From: an uncultured Chitinophagaceae bacterium
Lineage (GTDB): Bacteria; Bacteroidota; Bacteroidia; Chitinophagales; Chitinophagaceae
NCBI GenBank assembly: GCA_937897585.1
Contig: CALCNY010000178.1
Span: forward strand, 1 to 5,170
Direction: 5' to 3'
Length of the DNA stretch: 5,170 bases
Positions within the stretch are counted from its first letter, which is position 1; the number at the start of each line of letters is the position of its first letter. The position numbers were made by a program, and so were the translations under genes. Shown here piece by piece: positions 1 to 5,170 of the stretch. The notes under the pieces were generated by a model. It ran no database searches and was not told the DNA's origin. It saw only the letters and a program-made list of their open reading frames with translations.

Positions 1-23
1 TGTTTGGGTATGTTGTATGCTTA

Positions 24-536
24 TCAATTTTTAATTTGTCCAATTTTATTGATTGTTTCAGTCAATTCTTCTGGTTTTTTCGTTCCAATAAGTATTTTTT
101 TACTATCGTTAAATTCAAGTTGTAAGCCTTTGTTACCTGAAATGCTAAATGCTGATCCTTTATCAAATGATCCAAGTCGTAAGCCCCAACCACCGTATTC
201 TGTCATTGCTGAATATTGTCTAACATAAACTTTTGTAAGCGATTCCCAAGCGTAGCGTTTAAATTTTAAGTGTATTGGAAAAAACCGAACATAAATTCCA
301 TCTTTTTTAATTTTCGTTTCAAGACGAAAAGTCGTAAATAAAAGTGTTAATACAACAGTTAATGCAGCTGTTATTAAAAGTCCTTTATTACTCATTGGTT
401 TATCACCAAATTGTTGCCCACCGATTATTTGTTTAATCACGCCAAATAAAAAAAGCCCGTTAATACCTAAAAGTATTAGCCAAGCCCACCATTGCTTAAA
501 TTTCTGTTTTTCTGCGAATAGAATTTCGTTATTCAT
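24..536 (-). CDS. Two-TM membrane protein with bacterial PH-like domain (170 aa)
   Basis: The protein is probably anchored in the inner membrane with a cytoplasmic PH-like domain; its biochemical role is unknown. Residues 17-38 (a run starting WAWLILLGINGLFLF) and 52-70 (GLLITAALTVVLTLLFTTF) are two hydrophobic segments separated by a short polar loop. Residues 71-165 look like an all-beta domain closed by a helix. It carries the signatures YGGWGLR (114-120), SGNKGLQLEF (133-142) and IGTKKPEEL (150-158), which I recognise from small PH-domain proteins common in Bacteroidota. The length looks complete for this type. The ATG at 536 is the first in the frame and leaves the hydrophobic segment close to the N-terminus. 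Upstream bases are AT-rich with no Shine-Dalgarno sequence. It ends in tandem stops, TGA then TAA. It lies 57 bases after the ATPase gene on the same strand but has its own candidate promoter and a visibly lower GC content, so it need not be functionally linked to that gene. The family call is from memory of motifs, not a search. Confidence 0.85.
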   Translation of the reverse strand: MNNEILFAEKQKFKQWWAWLILLGINGLFLFGVIKQIIGGQQFGDKPMSNKGLLITAALTVVLTLLFTTFRLETKIKKDGIYVRFFPIHLKFKRYAWESLTKVYVRQYSAMTEYGGWGLRLGSFDKGSAFSISGNKGLQLEFNDSKKILIGTKKPEELTETINKIGQIKN

Positions 537-571
537 TTTATTGTTTATTAATTAATTTTCTTTCTATTTTC

Positions 572-592
572 TTTTCAAATATACTTTGAAAA
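572..592. repeat. Perfect 8-bp inverted repeat overlapping the candidate promoter
   Basis: The arms TTTTCAAA (572-579) and TTTGAAAA (585-592) are perfect inverted repeats around a 5-base spacer. The repeat spans the candidate -7 box and starts 2 bases after the stop codon of the ATPase gene. It is AT-rich and has no T-tract after it on the minus strand, so it does not look like an intrinsic terminator. An operator for a dimeric repressor is possible. Chance is also possible in DNA this AT-rich. Confidence 0.45.
576..583 (-). promoter_or_regulatory. Candidate Bacteroidota -7 promoter box for the PH-like gene
   Basis: The minus strand reads TATATTTG, an exact match to the Bacteroidota -7 consensus TAnnTTTG. 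It ends 39 bases before the ATG at 536, which would give a 5' leader of roughly 30 bases. No TTG or TTTG -33 element is visible at the expected distance upstream, where the sequence is the end of the ATPase gene. The call rests on one box in AT-rich DNA and is tentative. Confidence 0.35.
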
Positions 593-593
593 A

Positions 594-2207
594 TCAGGAT
601 ATGCTCATCACCCCCCCAGCATTAAACCTACCAGTTGCCTTTGCTTCTCCCTTCCCAACTTCAATAATAACATCCACCTCATGAGCATGGGTATTGACAC
701 CTTTGAAGCGACCTTCCTTGGTGGTATGGTAAATGAAGATAAATGACACTCCCGGATATTGCTTGCGCAGTTCTTCCAGGTCAGACACATCCATGCCTGC
801 CTTTGAAACAGAATCGATAAAAACAAACTGATAAGGACTTAAATCAGGAGAAATCCGGTCAGTGATATACAGGTTTGGATGAGAAGCGTTAAGTCTTTCA
901 ATCTTTTCTTTCAGTGTATAACCAAATCCCTCCTCTACAGCGCAGTATAGCACTTTACCATGATTTTCTGCCAGGTATTTAGCAAAGTCGAGGCACAAGG
1001 TTGATTTTCCGGATTTAGGTAAGCCATATACCATGGCAGAAAAACCAACAGAGGGATCACCAATTAAGTCTTTGTATTTCCCTTTTAGACCAATGGTTTC
1101 AAATTCCATTTGTAATAGTTCACGAGAAGGAACAACAATTGAATTTTCATCATCATGCCCATCATCAAATCCGTCTAGACTTTTTTTTTGAGCGAATAAA
1201 TCATCGCCTACTATACCCATTAGTCCGTTGAGTTCTGCTCTGCTAATTTTCAAAGTATCGGCACTACCAGCAACGAAGTTTTTAAGAGCTTCATAAGCAT
1301 CATTCAAACGCTTTGCATACTTATCGGATTTATGGATGTTACCTTTCTGCACAGCCTTAGTCATGCGCTCAACAAGCTTCTCTGCTCTCTCTTTCATTCC
1401 TTTTTTACCATTGAGGCTCACATAGGCTTTGAGCAAAGTAATGGATAGCATGTTCTCCTGGCTGCCTGCAATTTCTAGGTAGCGTTTTAGATTCTTGGCA
1501 TCAATCTTAATCTCTGCCATATCATCCATTTTCTCGTAAGCCTTTATGAGCTGCTCTTGCATGAGGCTTATCTCTTTGGCATAAGGTGAATCCTTCCGGA
1601 TTCTGCGCTCCAGGATTGCTTTCTGTAAACCGGTAAGGAGGTTCAATACCTGGGCTTGGGTTTTCACCTTGCCGTGCATGGCAGCATAGCGTTTGATGAA
1701 CTGTACATCAGTATCTATTCTCTCAATCGGTGTTGCTTCAGTCTCATCCTCATCTTCTTCAGGAGCAGGCTTCACTGTTTTTACCAATACCATTTCGTTG
1801 GCATCAACAAAATGCTTTGCTTCCTCAAAAGAATCAAATTTTTCATTTGCAAATTTTTGATTTGTTTTCAAGTCCCAAACTATAAACTTGTTTGAAGTAC
1901 TTGAAGCTGGTCTTATCTCAACCCTAAGTCCCTTGAAGTTTAATTTCGGGGCAGGTTTTGCTGATGACTTTACCGCCTTTTCCGGAAGGGCTTTTGTAGT
2001 TTTTGTCTTGCCATTTTTTTTCAGGTAATCACTAAGCTTTGAAAAATAAGCATCTACAACACGCTTGATATTCTCATTAGAGTTGTATGCCGACCAATTG
2101 CCCTGGGATGCCCCAACGACTAGGTTATGTCCCTTTGAGAGGGCTTCGGGCATGGTAGCCCAATCAATATCTTTTATCTCTGTAAAATAGTTTTTTGTTG
2201 TAAGCAT
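594..2207 (-). CDS. RadA/RecA-type P-loop ATPase with a novel N-terminal region containing a duplicated helical unit (537 aa)
   Basis: The C-terminal part (about 360-537) is a RecA-superfamily ATPase. It has Walker A GLPKSGKS (395-402), a likely Walker B strand FVFID (461-465), then YHTTKEG (493-499) and GRFNAGG (526-532). The last two sit where RadA has its HVTKEG and KNRFG motifs. The protein is not a RadA orthologue: it has only two cysteines, so there is no N-terminal zinc finger, and it ends without a Lon-like domain. Residues 1-65 form an unfamiliar domain (IDWATMPEALSKGHNLV, then WSAYNSNENIKRVVDAYF). Residues 90-143 look like a small beta-beta-alpha module, followed by an acidic linker (EEDEDETEA, 150-158). 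Residues 170-248 and 258-334 are two related helical repeats. The ATG at 2207 lies 14 bases after the helicase stop, with no Shine-Dalgarno sequence, so co-transcription is likely. A role in DNA replication, recombination or repair on a mobile element is inferred. The ATPase fold is fairly sure; the function is not. Confidence 0.85.
   Translation of the reverse strand: MLTTKNYFTEIKDIDWATMPEALSKGHNLVVGASQGNWSAYNSNENIKRVVDAYFSKLSDYLKKNGKTKTTKALPEKAVKSSAKPAPKLNFKGLRVEIRPASSTSNKFIVWDLKTNQKFANEKFDSFEEAKHFVDANEMVLVKTVKPAPEEDEDETEATPIERIDTDVQFIKRYAAMHGKVKTQAQVLNLLTGLQKAILERRIRKDSPYAKEISLMQEQLIKAYEKMDDMAEIKIDAKNLKRYLEIAGSQENMLSITLLKAYVSLNGKKGMKERAEKLVERMTKAVQKGNIHKSDKYAKRLNDAYEALKNFVAGSADTLKISRAELNGLMGIVGDDLFAQKKSLDGFDDGHDDENSIVVPSRELLQMEFETIGLKGKYKDLIGDPSVGFSAMVYGLPKSGKSTLCLDFAKYLAENHGKVLYCAVEEGFGYTLKEKIERLNASHPNLYITDRISPDLSPYQFVFIDSVSKAGMDVSDLEELRKQYPGVSFIFIYHTTKEGRFKGVNTHAHEVDVIIEVGKGEAKATGRFNAGGVMSIS
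1206..1700 (-). repeat. Two tandem protein-level copies of a ~78-residue helical unit inside the ATPase gene
   Basis: Residues 170-248 (bases 1464-1700) align with residues 258-334 (bases 1206-1436). The first 42 positions align without gaps at an offset of 88 residues, with about 12 identities: K172/K260, Y174/Y262, G179/G267, K180/K268, L190/L278, K196/K284, A197/A285, I203/I291, K205/K293, and the YAK triplet at 209-211 and 297-299. After a two-residue shift the ends match again: K234-I235 with K320-I321, L240 with L326, and the closing I246/G248 with I332/G334. The DNA copies have diverged, so the duplication is old. I do not recognise the unit. Confidence 0.75.
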
Positions 2208-2221
2208 GATTATCTCTGTTT

Positions 2222-5170
2222 TTAAATGTCAAATAATTCAAGTTCTAGTTCAAGTGCCAGGGCTTCGAGTTCTAATTCATTACTCATTACTTCCTCCATC
2301 GGAGTTGGTTCAGGTAGGCTCTGTTTGTATTCTAATAAATAATTCAATCTGCCAAATTCCTCCGCTCTACTCTCTGCCGTACGACCCTCCACCTGAAGGG
2401 CTGATTTCTTTTGCTCGATTTCGCCACGGAGCTCTGTCCAGCGAGGTGAATTCTGCTCGCCGTTGTAAGTCTCCGCTTTTGCCTGGAGTGCTGTCTTTTC
2501 CGCCTCGTATTGAGCTAATACAGGGCTTAAATCACTTGTCAGGCTATATCCCTTTGGCTTGAGGATAGTTCTTTCAGTTTTACGAACCTTACTCACATAT
2601 TCTTTGAAATAACTGATGTAGTAACGATTTGAAAAGTAGATGCCAAGCACCGGATAACTATTTTCAATTTTACGACCAAGTGAAAGGATGTCCTTATCGG
2701 CTTGTTCCGTGCTATTCAAAACAGCTTCAATTTCCTCTTTAAGCTCCTTGGCTTTCTTAACCTGCTTATTTTGAATCTCACCGTCCTCAGCAACTTTTGG
2801 TATCTCTTTTAAAAAGTCAGAGTTCAACAGCGAAGTATGATACACTCTAATTGCCTCAATACTTTTAGCTCGATACTCGTTGTAGTCCTTAATATCATTT
2901 TGCACCTCTTTAATCGCCTCAATAGATGTTCCCAGTTTCTTGTATTCACGGTTGAGCTGCTCTTTCTCCTGGTCGAAAAACATTTTCACCAAGCGATCCA
3001 CATCGGTAATCAAAGCGAGCTTGATTTCTTCGGGATCGAGGCTCTCCAAATCGAGCACATTGCCACGGTCTCCACGGAACCAAATATCATTGATACGAGA
3101 GGTCTTTTCCTCTAGCTTTTGAAACACGAATACATCCATGGAATCCTGAATCAGTGGCATCACTATTCGAACATAGCTAAACTGATTTCCCTGTCTCCAA
3201 ATACGACCTTCTAGCTGGCGTATATCAGTTGGATTCCACTCTGGGTAACAGTTGTAAATCACCGTTCCTCGCTTTTGCAAATCAATCCCCTCACGGATAG
3301 TTGCAGTGCCGATGATGATTTTTACAACGCCATCCAGGAATGCCTCTTTGATTGTTTCCTTGCGTGTGTCGTTAATTTCAGAGGATATGATTTCTACTTC
3401 GTCAACTTTAGTGCGATCGTACATTACGCCTTTTTGATAACCCACTTCATTTTCCAGGTATTCTTTAATAAGTGGAAAGAACTGTTTACCCCTGTTCATG
3501 TAAATCACTTGACCGGATACATTCTCTGAATGCTGTTCGTGCCATTTCTTTACTGAGCGAATACACTCCATTACATATTGAATCTTCGGGCTTTCCTCTA
3601 CAAATTCTTTGTAGTTCTCCGGATTTCCGTTGAGGATAAAGGGAGACAAAGCGTTATCCAAGCTATAAGCCAACGCCCTAAACAGATTCCCCATGTCAAG
3701 CTTTCCCTGGGTAGATTTCTTTGCCATGGCAACAATACCATTCTGATTCTCCCTTTGCTTAGGTGTCATGTTGATGTAGGTCAACACTTGCTTGTCCTGT
3801 GATAAACGAATCTTTGTGTTGTTAAAATCATACAGTAGTGGCAGGTTGATTTTCTTCGGTCGAACTACGCCAGCTTCTTCACCGGTCTTGTAAAGGATAT
3901 GATTGTAGATTAGCTTTTGTAATATCCTGCGATTAGTAAAACTCTTAATAACTTCCTTTTCTACAATTTCCTCTTTGTAGTTAGCTGTCCATTCCACTGT
4001 TGGAAGTACAAACAAATCAAAGAAGGTATCGAGGTTTGCAATTCCATTATCACGCAGCGAATCATACGCCACAAGCGAGAGCATCGAATAAATCTCCAGC
4101 GGTGAATTGGTAAATGGTGTTGCAGTCAGCAGCATCGTGTTCCTGCCATACTTACGCTGGATGAAATTGAGAATTAAAAACGCTTTCTGTCCGGTTTCAG
4201 AAGTGGCAGATTGTATGTTGTAACGCTTGTTTCCATCATCATCAGCTTTCACCTGGCTAAATACATTCTTACATCTGTGGGCTTCATCAATCACCGCATA
4301 ATCAAATCCCAACACATCCACATCTGCAATGGTATTCTTAAGTCCAATGCCGATCATCTCCCTGAATTTCTGATACTCAATTTCTTTATCACGGTGCGTT
4401 TTTTCTTTGGATTGTCCAAGCACATTCACCAGCTCTGTAAATAATTCCTCTGAAACTGAATCACCAAAACCCAAACGCTTAAAGCCCTCATAAGTTACCA
4501 TGGTAATGGATTTCTCCGGGACAGCTTCACTAAGGTTTATTTTATCAACGATGTCTGTTCCAAGGTTAAACCAGTCATTAACGGTGATGCCTGTGTGCGA
4601 CAATACACCTGACACAAATTCACCGGTCTTTTTATCCGTAAAGCCGATAATCTCATTCATCCATTTTTTGTAGGTAGGCTTTGGAACAACTACCAGTGGT
4701 CGTTTGCATTTACCCGAATACAGATTGTGAGCAAGATTGACAATAGCTGTCATGGTTTTACCTACGCCCACATCAAAAGAATTGATACCGGAACCCATGG
4801 CTTCCATGAATGCCACACCTTCACGCTGGATGTCAGTAATCAGAAGTAGCCCGGATTTGAAGCGAGCCGAACATTCAAATCCAATGGGCACTTTGGAATA
4901 GTTAATGTCTGATTGTCCGTTATACAGACGGTTCCAAGCATAGTCCAAACGCTGCTGATCCTCAAATGCCAATACCTCATGTAAAAACTTTGAAAATAAG
5001 TATTCACCCTCAATTCTTGCATTTGCTTTCAGCTCCGCTTTTTCTTCCTTACTCATTTTATCATCTCGAAGGGCTCGGTTGGCAATGTAATAATCCGCAA
5101 TATCTACCGGTGAACTTTTCTCAAAATCAGTATCCTGGTTGAGTGTAAAAACCCATTTGATAAATACATG
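2222..5170 (-). CDS. SNF2-like SF2 helicase, C-terminal part of a large polyvalent (DarB / N12-methylase-helicase-like) protein; 5' end outside the window
   Basis: This is an ATP-driven DNA translocase or helicase. Numbering from the in-frame Met at 5056, motif I is DVGVGKT (95-101), motif Ia PLVVVPKPTYKKW (120-132), motif II DEAH (257-260), motif III LLTATPFTNSPLEIY (309-323), motif V GTATIREGID (583-592) and motif VI QLEGRIWRQGN (614-624, likely arginine finger R621). All catalytic motifs look intact. That Met is not the start: 38 more codons run open to base 5170 with no ATG, GTG or TTG among them, so 982 residues are visible and the N-terminus is missing. The segment FLHEVLAFEDQQRLDYAWNR (24-43) resembles the stretch before the helicase in DarB and N12-class methylase proteins, where an adenine methyltransferase precedes it; none is visible here. 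Residues 665-910 are charged and helical, probably coiled coil, and the protein ends in an alternating Leu-Glu tail. It is the first visible gene of a two-gene unit with the ATPase gene. The DarB-like placement is by recollection of motifs. Anti-restriction, modification or replication roles remain open. Confidence 0.85.
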   Translation of the reverse strand, partial: HVFIKWVFTLNQDTDFEKSSPVDIADYYIANRALRDDKMSKEEKAELKANARIEGEYLFSKFLHEVLAFEDQQRLDYAWNRLYNGQSDINYSKVPIGFECSARFKSGLLLITDIQREGVAFMEAMGSGINSFDVGVGKTMTAIVNLAHNLYSGKCKRPLVVVPKPTYKKWMNEIIGFTDKKTGEFVSGVLSHTGITVNDWFNLGTDIVDKINLSEAVPEKSITMVTYEGFKRLGFGDSVSEELFTELVNVLGQSKEKTHRDKEIEYQKFREMIGIGLKNTIADVDVLGFDYAVIDEAHRCKNVFSQVKADDDGNKRYNIQSATSETGQKAFLILNFIQRKYGRNTMLLTATPFTNSPLEIYSMLSLVAYDSLRDNGIANLDTFFDLFVLPTVEWTANYKEEIVEKEVIKSFTNRRILQKLIYNHILYKTGEEAGVVRPKKINLPLLYDFNNTKIRLSQDKQVLTYINMTPKQRENQNGIVAMAKKSTQGKLDMGNLFRALAYSLDNALSPFILNGNPENYKEFVEESPKIQYVMECIRSVKKWHEQHSENVSGQVIYMNRGKQFFPLIKEYLENEVGYQKGVMYDRTKVDEVEIISSEINDTRKETIKEAFLDGVVKIIIGTATIREGIDLQKRGTVIYNCYPEWNPTDIRQLEGRIWRQGNQFSYVRIVMPLIQDSMDVFVFQKLEEKTSRINDIWFRGDRGNVLDLESLDPEEIKLALITDVDRLVKMFFDQEKEQLNREYKKLGTSIEAIKEVQNDIKDYNEYRAKSIEAIRVYHTSLLNSDFLKEIPKVAEDGEIQNKQVKKAKELKEEIEAVLNSTEQADKDILSLGRKIENSYPVLGIYFSNRYYISYFKEYVSKVRKTERTILKPKGYSLTSDLSPVLAQYEAEKTALQAKAETYNGEQNSPRWTELRGEIEQKKSALQVEGRTAESRAEEFGRLNYLLEYKQSLPEPTPMEEVMSNELELEALALELELELFDI
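2225..2278 (-). other. Alternating Leu-Glu C-terminal tail of the helicase
   Basis: The last 18 residues are ELELEALALELELELFDI. The seven leucines use five different codons (TTA, CTC, CTG, CTT, CTA), while all six glutamates use GAA. This argues against recent replication slippage and suggests the pattern is kept at the protein level. The end, ELELF, loosely resembles the QLxLF sliding-clamp-binding motif. A beta-strand or helical interaction tail is also possible. Confidence 0.6.

Noticed and set aside
572..592. Reading the inverted repeat as an intrinsic terminator for the ATPase gene
   Set aside because: The stem is AT-rich and is followed on the minus strand by GAAAATAG rather than a T-tract.
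611..617. A run of seven C (seven G on the coding strand) five codons before the ATPase stop, a possible slippage or sequencing-error site
   Set aside because: Losing one base would only bring an immediate TGA and remove the last few residues, and the motifs before it are intact, so there is no sign of a programmed or functional shift.
608..826. A 72-codon minus-strand frame overlapping the end of the ATPase gene
   Set aside because: It lies in another frame of a gene whose C-terminal RadA-like motifs continue past it. Its peptide has no recognisable domain.
2845..2925. A repeated SIEAI pentapeptide in the helicase C-terminal region (residues 711-715 and 732-736)
   Set aside because: The match does not extend in either direction and is expected in low-complexity helical sequence.
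2206..4444. Several plus-strand open frames of 60-118 codons, including 2206-2562, 2837-3115 and 3275-3529
   Set aside because: All lie antisense to the intact helicase gene and show no domain, promoter or start context of their own.
4840..5022. A 60-codon minus-strand frame overlapping the helicase
   Set aside because: The helicase frame here encodes the recognisable pre-helicase segment, so this is a shadow frame.
594..5170. A known anti-phage defence system such as DISARM or BREX, suggested by a SNF2-like helicase
   Set aside because: No partner gene of those systems is visible (no DUF1998 protein, PglZ or BrxL), and the RadA-like neighbour is not one of their components.

Overview
The window most likely comes from a Bacteroidota genome or from a phage, plasmid or integrative element of that phylum. 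Three things point there. The last gene belongs to a PH-like membrane protein type typical of Bacteroidota. No gene start has a clear Shine-Dalgarno sequence. The one plausible promoter has a TAnnTTTG -7 box. All genes lie on the minus strand, so they read from right to left, and the window is almost fully coding.

Region 5170-2222 holds the C-terminal 982 codons of a large SNF2-like superfamily 2 helicase. The frame is open to the window edge, so the true start lies outside. The segment before the helicase core resembles the matching segment of large phage and plasmid methylase-helicase proteins (phage P1 DarB and 'N12 class' methylases). An N-terminal methyltransferase may therefore lie beyond the edge, but none is visible here. 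After the core come about 270 residues rich in charged helices and an alternating Leu-Glu tail.

After a 14-base gap, region 2207-594 encodes a 537-residue protein that appears to share the helicase's transcript. Its C-terminal third is a RecA/RadA-type P-loop ATPase. The first two thirds are unfamiliar: a short N-terminal domain, a small beta-beta-alpha-like module, and two tandem copies of a roughly 78-residue helical unit that still align clearly. The two proteins look like a DNA-processing pair for replication, recombination or modification-linked remodelling on a mobile element. This role is inferred from domains and linkage only.

Region 593-537 is a short AT-rich gap. It contains a candidate -7 box embedded in a perfect 8-bp inverted repeat. 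Region 536-24 encodes a 170-residue protein with two membrane segments and a PH-like domain. Sampled lines of this gene are clearly more AT-rich than a sampled line of the helicase. It may be host DNA or a later insertion next to the helicase/ATPase unit. No RNA gene, CRISPR array or insertion sequence was seen.
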